Shown piece by piece: positions 13,877 through 20,839 of a DNA stretch of 21,195 bases. The notes below the pieces were generated by a model. It ran no database searches. It worked only from the letters and a program-made list of their open reading frames with translations, and was not told the origin of the DNA. The DNA is from Desulfobacteraceae bacterium UBA2230. GTDB taxonomy: Bacteria; Desulfobacterota; Desulfobacteria; Desulfobacterales; Desulfosarcinaceae. The DNA lies in the NCBI GenBank assembly GCA_002348005.1, contig DDYQ01000207.1, positions 1 through 21,195 of the forward strand, given 5' to 3'. Position numbers and translations under genes: made by a program. Position 1 is the first letter of the stretch, and each line of letters begins with the position of its first letter.

Positions 13877-15259
13877 ATGTCCTTTCAACCCAAGACGACC
13901 ATCGAACCGTTTCGCATTAAAAGCGTCGAACCCCTGGGCATCACCACACCCGCGCAGCGTCGCGAAGCCCTTGAACGCGCCGGTGGCAACACCTTTTTGC
14001 TGAAAGCCGAAGAAATTCTGATCGACCTGCTGACCGACTCCGGCACGGGCGCCATGAGCGCCGCTCAGTGGGGCGCCATGCTGCTGGGGGACGAATCGTA
14101 CGCCGGCAGCCGCTCATTTTACAAATTCGAAGCCCAGATTCAAAAGATCACCGGCTTTCGCTTCGTGCTGCCGACCCACCAGGGCCGTGCGGCCGAAAAC
14201 ATTCTGTTCAGCTCCATCCTCAAGCCCGGACACATCGTCCCCAGCAATACCCATTTCGACACCACCCGCGCGAACATCGAACTTCAGGGCGTCGAGACCT
14301 GCGATCTGCTGGTGCCCGAGGGCAGGCACCCCATGCGCGAGCACCCTTTCAAAGGCAATCTGGATGTGGCCCAGCTTGAAAACCTGATCGAGACCGCCGG
14401 TGTGGCGCGCATTCCGGTGGTGATGATAACGATCACCAACAATGCCGGAGGTGGACAGCCCGTTTCCATGGCCAATCTGCGCGACGTCAGCCGGATCTGC
14501 CGCCGCCACGCCATCCCCTTTTTCATCGATGCCTGCCGCTTTGCCGAAAACGCCATGTTCATCAAGCTGCGCGAGCCGGGCTACGCCGACAAGACCCCCT
14601 TGCAGATCGCCCGGCAGATGTTCTCGTATGCCGACGGCTGCACCATGAGCGCCAAAAAAGACGGCCTGTCGAATATCGGTGGGTTTCTGGCGCTGAACGA
14701 TGCGCAGTGGGCCGAACGCTGCCGCAACCGCATGATCCCAATCGAGGGGTTTCCCACCTACGGCGGGCTGGCCGGTTATGATATGGAAGCGCTGGCCGTG
14801 GGGCTAGAAGAAGTGCTGGACGAAAGCTACCTGCGCTACCGCCTCGACAGCATCGCCTACCTGGGGGCGAAGATCCTCGAAGCCGGTGTACCGATCATCC
14901 GCCCCACCGGCGGCCACGCCGTGTTTATCGATGCCGGTGCGCTGCTGGACCATATTCCCTGGCACCAGTTTCCCGGAACCGCGCTGGCCGCTTACCTCTA
15001 TCAGATCTCAGGCATCCGGGCCGGTGAAATCGGCAGCCTGCTCTTTGCGCGCAAAAACGCCGACGGCAGCGAAACGCCGGCGCCTCACGAGTTGCTGCGG
15101 CTGGCCGTGCCCCGGCGCATGTACACCCGCTCGCATCTGGACTACGTGGCCGAAGCCGTGGCCTATGCGGCGGCCCACAAGAATGAGATCCGCGGGGTGC
15201 GTTTCACCTATGAGGCGCCCGTGCTGCGCCATTTCACGGCACGTTTCGAGTGGGCCTGA
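13877..15259 (+). CDS. tnaA: tryptophanase (tryptophan indole-lyase)
   Basis: A 460-residue PLP beta-eliminating lyase that splits tryptophan into indole, pyruvate and ammonia in the cytoplasm. Family marks: PTHQGRAAEN (99-108), FKGNLD (158-163), NNAGGGQPVSMANLR (188-202), FFIDACRFAENA (215-226) with Asp218 and Arg221, SAKKDG with PLP Lys261, and GFPTYGGLAG (291-300). Tyrosine phenol-lyase is the close alternative. Two positions separate them: the phenol-lyase Arg381 position is Ile385 here (GIRAGEIGS), and the position before FTARF is His452, as in tryptophanase, not Phe. This favours tryptophanase. GAAGGA at 13863-13868 sits 8 nt before the ATG. No tnaC-like leader peptide with a Trp codon is seen in the 117-nt upstream gap. 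Regulation is probably by the divergent MocR protein. Confidence 0.93.
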   Translation: MSFQPKTTIEPFRIKSVEPLGITTPAQRREALERAGGNTFLLKAEEILIDLLTDSGTGAMSAAQWGAMLLGDESYAGSRSFYKFEAQIQKITGFRFVLPTHQGRAAENILFSSILKPGHIVPSNTHFDTTRANIELQGVETCDLLVPEGRHPMREHPFKGNLDVAQLENLIETAGVARIPVVMITITNNAGGGQPVSMANLRDVSRICRRHAIPFFIDACRFAENAMFIKLREPGYADKTPLQIARQMFSYADGCTMSAKKDGLSNIGGFLALNDAQWAERCRNRMIPIEGFPTYGGLAGYDMEALAVGLEEVLDESYLRYRLDSIAYLGAKILEAGVPIIRPTGGHAVFIDAGALLDHIPWHQFPGTALAAYLYQISGIRAGEIGSLLFARKNADGSETPAPHELLRLAVPRRMYTRSHLDYVAEAVAYAAAHKNEIRGVRFTYEAPVLRHFTARFEWA

Positions 15260-15267
15260 GAAGAATA

Positions 15268-15290
15268 CGCCGGTTCGACCTATCCCGGCG
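15268..15290. terminator. hairpin between convergent tryptophanase and phosphodiesterase genes
   Basis: CGCCGG (15268-15273) and CCGGCG (15285-15290) form a perfect 6-bp GC stem with an 11-nt loop. It spans the 20-nt gap and overlaps the end of the reverse gene. There is no T tract; a shared weak terminator is possible. Confidence 0.3.
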
Positions 15291-15753
15291 CATCGATTTC
15301 GATCAGCCGCGCTTCTATCCTTCCGTGCTGAATGACGATCCGGGCCATGCTGACGGGCAGCTTGAGCCTGCGCGGTCCCGCGCTTCCCGGATTGAGCAGC
15401 AGGATGCCGTTTTCCTTGCGCAGCGCGGGCCGATGCGAATGGCCGCTGATCACCACGCTGACCCCCGCGGCGGCCGGGTCGATGTCGAGCGCGCCGACAT
15501 CGTGAATCGCGTAGAACAAGGTCTGGCCGAATTCGATCAGATCGGTCTGCGGCAGCGACAACGCCCACAGCCCCGTATCGACATTGCCGCGGACCGCCCT
15601 GACCGGGGCAACGGCCTGCAGCGCATCGATAATGTGCCTGCCGCCGATATCTCCGGCGTGGATGATCAGATCCGAACCTTTCAATTTCTCGAGCGCTTCG
15701 GGCCGCAGCAGACCGTGGGTATCTGAAATAACGCCGACTATTCCGTCCATCAT
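15280..15753 (-). CDS. YfcE/MJ0936-type metallophosphoesterase
   Basis: A 157-residue calcineurin-like phosphodiesterase of the small YfcE/MJ0936 family. The dimetal site is complete: Asp11 and His13 (SDTHG), Asp35 (AGDIGG), Asn57 (GNVD), His84, and His105 and His107 (GHSHRP). Members hydrolyse phosphodiesters such as bis-pNPP in vitro; the cell substrate is mostly unknown. Full length, no signal peptide, cytoplasmic. There are two adjacent start codons (MM); either could serve. It follows the MBL-fold gene by 15 nt on the same strand, so the two are probably co-transcribed, and it converges with the tryptophanase gene. Confidence 0.93.
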   Translation of the reverse strand: MMDGIVGVISDTHGLLRPEALEKLKGSDLIIHAGDIGGRHIIDALQAVAPVRAVRGNVDTGLWALSLPQTDLIEFGQTLFYAIHDVGALDIDPAAAGVSVVISGHSHRPALRKENGILLLNPGSAGPRRLKLPVSMARIVIQHGRIEARLIEIDAPG

Positions 15754-15768
15754 GCTTCCATCAGGTAG

Positions 15769-16617
15769 TTAAAAGTCGATGACCGTTCCCGTTTTGAGCG
15801 CCCTCAGGCGCTCTCCCATCACGCCCTTGAGCAATTCGAAGGCCTTGGGTCCCGTGCAGTGCCCCGTCCAGACCGCTTCCGCTGGCCACTCCATCACCCT
15901 TTGTCCCACGGATTCGATGTCGACGGCACGGTCCGCCATGGTGTTGAAGGGCGGTACGCTGACCATGTGAAAGCCGCCGACGAGCGCCTTGATGGGGATG
16001 CCGGGAAGCGACCGGGTGACCGTTTCGATGATGTTGAGCACGCCGTTATGCGAGCAGCCCGTGAAAATGACCAACCGGCCGTTCTCCCGGATGGCCATAA
16101 CGACCTCGTGCCGGAATTCGTCGGGCCGGTATCCGGCGTCGGACTTCAAGCACAACGCCCGGTTGCCGCCGGGCCGCGGGTGGGAACCGCTTATATCCGG
16201 AAAAAGAAAAACATCCGGCAGGATTTCAACCGCCCTGCAAACCGTGGTGAAGCGCTGGCGGTATTCGTCCAACAAGGTCGGTTCGATTCCGATGTAGCGC
16301 TTTATCAGCCAAAATCGCCTGAACCAGCATTCCCCTGCGGGCGGCTGCCCCATATGGACGCTGGCGCGGGCGTTCAATTCGAAAAAACGCCGCAGGCCGC
16401 CGCCGTGGTCGTAATGATGATGCGACAAGACCGCCGCATCGACCGCAGCAAGGTCCACCGACAGGCGCGTGGCATTGCGGGCGAAGGCGCCCGAAGCGCC
16501 CGTGTCCAGAAGGATCCGGCGACCGTTGAAATGGATGTGCAACGACAGCCCCCACTCCGCCGTCAAACCGGGATCCGTGTCGCTGGGACGGTTCTCAATC
16601 AAGGTGATGATTCGCAC
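15769..16617 (-). CDS. MBL-fold metallo-hydrolase (RFA-P synthase-like)
   Basis: A 282-residue metallo-beta-lactamase-fold protein. The metal motif HxHxDH is His66, His68, Asp70 and His71 (SHHHYDHGGG); further ligands are probably His190 (TGCSHNG), His217 (GGFHM) and His253 (WTGHCTG). The CSHNG and GGFHM blocks match the archaeal/bacterial group annotated as 7,8-dihydropterin-6-yl-methyl-aminobenzene 5'-phosphate synthase (a methanopterin step), but many bacterial members have no known role. I chose a GTG at 16617: AAGGGGG (16621-16627) stands just before it and family proteins start with such an IITLIENRP strand. The frame is open up to 16776, but that part (Arg- and Cys-rich) does not look like the domain. 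The next gene overlaps nothing and follows after 15 nt. Confidence 0.87.
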   Translation of the reverse strand: MRIITLIENRPSDTDPGLTAEWGLSLHIHFNGRRILLDTGASGAFARNATRLSVDLAAVDAAVLSHHHYDHGGGLRRFFELNARASVHMGQPPAGECWFRRFWLIKRYIGIEPTLLDEYRQRFTTVCRAVEILPDVFLFPDISGSHPRPGGNRALCLKSDAGYRPDEFRHEVVMAIRENGRLVIFTGCSHNGVLNIIETVTRSLPGIPIKALVGGFHMVSVPPFNTMADRAVDIESVGQRVMEWPAEAVWTGHCTGPKAFELLKGVMGERLRALKTGTVIDF

Positions 16618-16981
16618 GATCCCCCTTCGCAGGGAAGTTAGACCAGCCTGGAAACAATCAACGCCGCAACGACGACGACAAGCATAAACCGAACGCCGCG
16701 AGCGCAGCACCCGCGGCGGACAAGGAAAGGTATCAGTTCCAGGATCGGCATACAAGCAACGATCGAGGCCCGCCACAAGCAGCGCCGGACCGAACGAATG
16801 CCCGGCGAAATATGCTCCCGGTCCCTAACGGCTGAGCCGATCAGATCGACCAGTTGTTCAGATTTCCGAGGTCTTCGGCCATAACGGGCCGCACTCCAAA
16901 AGCGAGGCGGGCGATGTTCCTTCCACAGCGGCTCAATCGAATTCAACGCGCCGCAGGCATTTGGAGCGCCGGTCTCCGGTA
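16618..16981. other. gene-poor spacer, possible small membrane ORF
   Basis: These 364 nt separate two reverse-strand genes. A reverse frame is open from a TTG at 16985, which overlaps the stop of the methyltransferase gene, down to 16638 (115 codons). Its N-terminal part is Arg-rich and unlike any family I know, but its last 37 codons (from ATG 16751) contain a hydrophobic stretch, FMLVVVVAALIVS. No ribosome binding site supports it. It may be a decayed gene or only spacer. Confidence 0.25.
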
Positions 16982-17884
16982 TCAATATGCTATCGACGCC
17001 ACAGTATGGGGGTCGCGCCGGGCCTGGGCGGCATCGGCCGTTCCGCCGACGGCTGCAATTTCCATGGTGTTGTCCTGGACGCGCGCCTCGTAGCGCACCG
17101 ATTCGTAGCGGCCGCCCACATTCCGCTCAACCCTGAATTCCAGCCGCTCGCCCACCAGCATGGCATCTTCCAGCGGCATCGATCCGCTGCTGTCGGAAAA
17201 AGTTCCCGCCACTTCCTGAAAGGTTTGCTCCAGTTCCAGGCGATAGGCCTCTTTGCCCTGCGGGCCGCTGGTCGTCCATTCCCAGGTGCCGCTCACGTTG
17301 GCCGGCACAACCCAGCTGAAGACCTGGTCGCCCTCGACCATTTCAAATTGATCGGGCTCCCAGTCGCCCATGTCGAAGGAATGGGAGACAATGCGGGTGC
17401 CGGGTTTCAGCTCGCGCAACAACTTGGGCCGCAATTCCAGGTTGATCCAGGGCAGCAGGTAGAGGGTGACCACGCTGGCCTGACTCAGGTCGGTTTCGAA
17501 AAGGTTGCGCTGAAAAAACCGCACCCGATCGGTCACATTGGCGATCTCGGCGTTGGCCATGCTCTCCTTGATGCGCTCGGGGTCGATATCGATGCCCACC
17601 CCGAGGGCTCCCCTTTCCAGAGCGGCCGTGATGACGATGCGGCCGTCGCCGCTGCCAAGATCGTAGAGCAGGTCTTTTTCATCGACTTCGGCCATCTCCA
17701 GCATCTTTCTGACGACCGCCATGGGGGTCGGCACATAGTGCACGTCCGGCCGGACGGCCGCGACGGCCTCCAAGGTGAACGGATGAACCGGCGCACTCCC
17801 GGCTTCCGGTTGTGCGGCTGCCCCGTCGGCGGGAAAGCCTATAAAAAGGAGGGTGAACATGCATTTTAGGAGGATATGCTTCAT
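16982..17884 (-). CDS. signal-peptide-bearing class I methyltransferase-like protein
   Basis: A 300-residue protein. Residues 1-24 form a Sec-type signal peptide (MKHILLKCMFTLLFIGFP, then a small-residue AAA before Gln25), so the product is probably exported. Residues about 45-200 form a Rossmann methyltransferase domain: VPTPMAVVRKML leads to motif I DLGSGDGR (75-82), an acidic GIDIDP (97-102) for ribose binding, and the characteristic HSFDMGDWEPD (168-178). The C-terminal about 110 residues form a separate beta-rich segment. The family is found in several proteobacteria without a proven substrate. AAGGAGA at 17891-17897 precedes the ATG. It follows the permease gene by 24 nt. How an exported protein would get SAM is unclear, so it may have lost methyl transfer or may stay inside. 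Confidence 0.83.
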   Translation of the reverse strand: MKHILLKCMFTLLFIGFPADGAAAQPEAGSAPVHPFTLEAVAAVRPDVHYVPTPMAVVRKMLEMAEVDEKDLLYDLGSGDGRIVITAALERGALGVGIDIDPERIKESMANAEIANVTDRVRFFQRNLFETDLSQASVVTLYLLPWINLELRPKLLRELKPGTRIVSHSFDMGDWEPDQFEMVEGDQVFSWVVPANVSGTWEWTTSGPQGKEAYRLELEQTFQEVAGTFSDSSGSMPLEDAMLVGERLEFRVERNVGGRYESVRYEARVQDNTMEIAAVGGTADAAQARRDPHTVASIAY

Positions 17885-17908
17885 GGTAAATGTCTCCTTG
17901 TACGGGAT

Positions 17909-19255
17909 TCATCCCGCCATTTTTTTGCGACTGCCCGGCAGCAGCCATACGAAAATGCCCGCCAACAGAACCCCCAACCCCACGAGCGCCCCTTTACCGG
18001 TGTGAACCAGGCTCGAATGCAGCATATAGATGCAGACCCCGCAGAAAAACAGAGGGGTGAGCGGATAAAGCGGCACGGAGAAGGGACGGTGGACCTGGGG
18101 GTTCTTCCAGCGCAGAATGAAAATGGAACACGTGACCAGCAGAAGGAACAGCCAGAAGACCGGCGCGGTATATTCCACCATCAGGACAAAACCGCTGCGG
18201 GCGCGGGTGCCGGCAAGGACCAGGACGATGGCCAGCGCCCCTTGGAAGAGCATTGCGTTAACGGGAGTATTTCTGCCTTTCTGCCACGATCCCAGAAACC
18301 GGAAGGCCGCAACGTCCCGCCCCAGTGCAAAACCGGTGCGCGCCCCGGTGATGATCATGCCGTTCATTGTGCTGAGGGCGACCAGAAAGACCAGAAGGCT
18401 GATGAAGCGGGCGCCGTTCTCCCCTACGATGCGGCGCATCAGATCGGCGGCCACCGCCTCCGAGCCGGCCATGCCCGGCAGACCGAGGCCTTTCACGAAG
18501 GCCAGGTTGATGAGAATGTAAATACAGGTGATCACCCCGATGCTGTAGAGCAGCACACGGGCCATGTTGCGGCGCGCATGGCGGACCTCGCCCGAAAGGT
18601 AGGCGGCCTCGTTCCAGCCGCCGTAGGTGAGCAGCACGAAAATCATGGCCCGGCCCAGCGCCTGCTGTTCGGTAGCGGGATGGTTCAGATCGGATGCAGC
18701 GGAATCGGTAGCGAGACCCAGAATGGTAATGAACAGAAGCCCCAGCAGAATCGAGGCCAGCAGAACCCGCTGCGTCAGCCGCCCCTGTTCGATCCCGGCG
18801 GCATTGACCGCGGTCAGCCCGACGATGGCCGCTGCCGCATAATAGGAGGCGGAATGGCGGCCGAGCGGCAACAGTTCCGAAGCGTAGTCACCGATCAGAA
18901 ACGCGATCATGGCGATGGAGCCTGTCTGGATGACCGTTATGCGCGCCCAGGCCAACAGAAAAGCCGGAGCGCGGCCAAGGGCCTTTCCAAGATACCGGTA
19001 ATCGCCGCCCGCATGCGGATAGGTAGAACTCAGCTCGGCGTAGCAGAGTGCCCCCGCAAGCGAAATCGCGCCTCCCGCCAGCCAGAGAAAAAACAGCATC
19101 CAGCCCCCGCTCGCGCTTGCGGCCACAAGAGCGGGTGTCTTGAAAATGCCCACACCGATCACCACGCCTACGATGATGGCCACGGCGTCCATCACCGACA
19201 GTGTTTCCCGTGGATTGGCTCTCTCGGCCAGGCCTTCCTTGTTTCCATCTGTCAT
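17909..19255 (-). CDS. APC-family amino acid permease
   Basis: A 448-residue inner-membrane transporter of the APC superfamily with about 12 hydrophobic segments. The first transmembrane helix carries the APC glycine motif IIVGVVIGVGIFKTP (27-41), and AELSSTYPHAGGDYRYL (73-89) is the usual second block. The pattern suits amino acid/polyamine antiporters or serine/threonine-like exchangers (LAT-type); no residue fixes the substrate. GGAG stands 8 nt before the ATG on the reverse strand. The methyltransferase gene follows after 24 nt. Another amino acid gene, tryptophanase, lies 2.6 kb away with unrelated genes between, so a functional link is only a guess. Confidence 0.93.
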   Translation of the reverse strand: MTDGNKEGLAERANPRETLSVMDAVAIIVGVVIGVGIFKTPALVAASASGGWMLFFLWLAGGAISLAGALCYAELSSTYPHAGGDYRYLGKALGRAPAFLLAWARITVIQTGSIAMIAFLIGDYASELLPLGRHSASYYAAAAIVGLTAVNAAGIEQGRLTQRVLLASILLGLLFITILGLATDSAASDLNHPATEQQALGRAMIFVLLTYGGWNEAAYLSGEVRHARRNMARVLLYSIGVITCIYILINLAFVKGLGLPGMAGSEAVAADLMRRIVGENGARFISLLVFLVALSTMNGMIITGARTGFALGRDVAAFRFLGSWQKGRNTPVNAMLFQGALAIVLVLAGTRARSGFVLMVEYTAPVFWLFLLLVTCSIFILRWKNPQVHRPFSVPLYPLTPLFFCGVCIYMLHSSLVHTGKGALVGLGVLLAGIFVWLLPGSRKKMAG

Positions 19256-19465
19256 CCGCCGGTCTCCAGGGCAGGATACGATCCACTACAAAGACCTTGG
19301 CAACTTATCTGTTTTTAGAAATGGGGACCATTCGGTATAATGACCTCTAAAACTGAGCAAAGGCAGACCGTGGTGGGATCGCGACGTTCATAACGAGGGG
19401 CAACAGGCCGGAGACTGAAATGTTTTCGCTGCGGTCTTTGAAAACGCGGCCCGCCGCGTTGCCAT

Positions 19466-20020
19466 CTACGGCTGCACCTCCCAGAGGCCCGGGTATCGGT
19501 GAATGAAGCCTGTGGGACCGACTTCGAGCAACGCTGTATAGTCGAAACGCGGTGCCGCATACCAGTACGCACTGCGGGTGCGCCGCTCGTAATGCTGATG
19601 CAGCACATCGAATGTGCCGACGAACGCGTCCAGCCATGCGACCGGCACGGCAGCGGCCTGACCGATCTGAAGCGCGACACGCCGCAGCTGGATCAGGTTC
19701 GTGGCCGGTGTGAAGCCCAGATCCAGGTCGAGGATGCCGGCATCAATGTGGGTTGCGATCTCACCGTCGAGCAGCCACACCCCCCGGTCGGTCCGCTCGA
19801 TGCGCCAGTCTATCGAATGTGTGCCGACCCAGCCCTGTACGATGCCCCGAGTCGTTTGCCATCGGCCGTCACACGCGACCTGATAGGCAAGGCACGCCGG
19901 TATCCCCTCGTGCAGGAAGGCGGCCGTGCCGTTCAGGCGCCACCCGCTGTCCGCCGGCTCGAGCCTGCAGGCATCGTGTCCCGGCGCATCCAACCGGTTC
20001 CACAGGATCGTGTCGATCAT
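19466..20020 (-). CDS. putative glycolipid-binding domain protein
   Basis: A 184-residue protein that matches the glycolipid-binding fold family known from Pseudomonas aeruginosa PA1994-like proteins. The pattern includes NRLDAPGHDACRLEP near the start (8-22), DLDLGFTPATNLIQLRR (about 112-128) and the C-terminal YPGLWEVQP. I chose the ATG at 20020: AAGGAG stands 5 nt upstream and the family starts right there. The frame is open to 20224, but that part is not like the domain. No signal peptide is seen. Family structure suggests binding of lipid-like ligands; the role is unknown. It follows the DUF2277 gene on the same strand after 127 nt. My family call rests on the recalled pattern, with moderate confidence. 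Confidence 0.78.
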   Translation of the reverse strand: MIDTILWNRLDAPGHDACRLEPADSGWRLNGTAAFLHEGIPACLAYQVACDGRWQTTRGIVQGWVGTHSIDWRIERTDRGVWLLDGEIATHIDAGILDLDLGFTPATNLIQLRRVALQIGQAAAVPVAWLDAFVGTFDVLHQHYERRTRSAYWYAAPRFDYTALLEVGPTGFIHRYPGLWEVQP

Positions 20021-20062
20021 CCCTGCTCCTTTATGCCCGGCCGATCCGCTCCATTTCGCGGA

Positions 20063-20090
20063 CTCCCGAAACGGCTCCCGAAACGCTCCC
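20063..20090. repeat. 12-bp-period direct repeats before the glycolipid-binding gene
   Basis: CTCCCGAAACG occurs at 20063-20073 and 20075-20085, followed by a partial CTCCC at 20086-20090. The repeats lie 43-70 nt before the start codon at 20020. A run of nine A (T on the gene's strand) follows at 20095-20103. They could be an operator or a chance slippage repeat. Confidence 0.4.
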
Positions 20091-20147
20091 TCGGAAAAAA
20101 AAATAAGGGCGTCACGATTCCCGATCCTGCTGGCACTTGTGACACCA

Positions 20148-20438
20148 TCAGTCGGGAGCAGCGCTGCGCAGTGCATTGGCTCTGCGCAGCGCCCGGGCGC
20201 GGGCCTTGGCGGCTTCGATCTCACGGTTTCGGGGGGAAGCCGTGGTCACGAGCGCGTGGAGCAGAGCGGCGGAGGCGGCGGCGACCTGATCGACCGCACG
20301 TTCGAACGCCGCTTCGTTCGCGGCCGACGGGTTGCTGAACCCGCTGATTTTTCTCACGTACTGCAGCGCCGCCGAGCGGATCTCGCTGTCGGTCGCCGGC
20401 GGTTCGAAGTTATGCAGCGGTCTGATGTTCCTGCACAT
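20148..20438 (-). CDS. DUF2277 family protein
   Basis: A 96-residue protein starting MCRNIRPLHNFEPPATDSE, which matches the conserved start of DUF2277, and continuing with LQYVRKISGFSNPS and a C-terminal helical EIEAAKARARALRR. The start codon at 20438 is fixed by this family pattern; GGAAG lies about 10 nt upstream. The frame remains open to 20645 but has no family likeness there. The protein is predicted to be mostly helical with a conserved Cys2. No function is known to me. It is separated from the HisF gene by a 401-nt spacer and lies upstream of the glycolipid-binding gene. Confidence 0.87.
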   Translation of the reverse strand: MCRNIRPLHNFEPPATDSEIRSAALQYVRKISGFSNPSAANEAAFERAVDQVAAASAALLHALVTTASPRNREIEAAKARARALRRANALRSAAPD

Positions 20439-20839
20439 GGGGGTTGGTCTTCCTTTCCCTTCCTGTATTGCATGGCAGCCGTGGCTTGTTCTGAAGGCGT
20501 ATGCGTAAATGCCGTCTCGGCGCGGCGGCAGCATCGCACAGACCGGTCCGCAGTTTGCGGGTACAGGTTTTCGAGTGAGGGCCGCCGGCCGCTGGGGAGC
20601 ACACGCGTTATAAAAACCTAACCTCCGCACCGTCCGTGTCAACAAAGCCAGACCGCCCGTATCGATGGAAGATGCGGATTCAGGGATTTAAGACCGGGGG
20701 CGGGTCTGCACCCCGGCCCCCTTGCTACGGTGTGAATTTTCAGAGAGGGGGGGGAATGGCATGCGATGAGGGCCGCTGGGGCGGCACAACATTCAGGACC
20801 GGGTGGATTTCAGATCGGATGGATGCGCAACATCGCCGA
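20439..20839. other. 401-nt spacer without a clear gene
   Basis: No gene with family likeness or ribosome binding site is visible in this stretch. It contains a GC-rich hairpin at 20696-20721 and a G-run at 20747-20754. It should hold the promoter of the DUF2277 gene, but I find no convincing boxes. Confidence 0.5.
20696..20721. terminator. strong GC hairpin downstream of hisF
   Basis: GGGGGC (20696-20701) pairs with GCCCCC (20716-20721) and GGGT (20702-20705) with ACCC (20710-20713); the loop is CTGC and there is a 2-nt bulge. It lies 119 nt after the hisF stop on that strand. There is no T tract. It may end the hisF transcript or be a structured RNA element. Confidence 0.3.

Noticed and set aside
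13877..15259. Tyrosine phenol-lyase as the product
   Set aside because: The two positions that separate the enzymes (Ile385, His452) match tryptophanase, not phenol-lyase.
17876..19318. 480-codon forward frame opposite the permease gene
   Set aside because: Its composition is rich in His, Gln and Arg with no domain pattern; the reverse permease has clear membrane helices.
19336..19341. Forward TATAAT downstream of the permease start region
   Set aside because: No acceptable -35 box and no forward gene follows, so it is probably a chance match.
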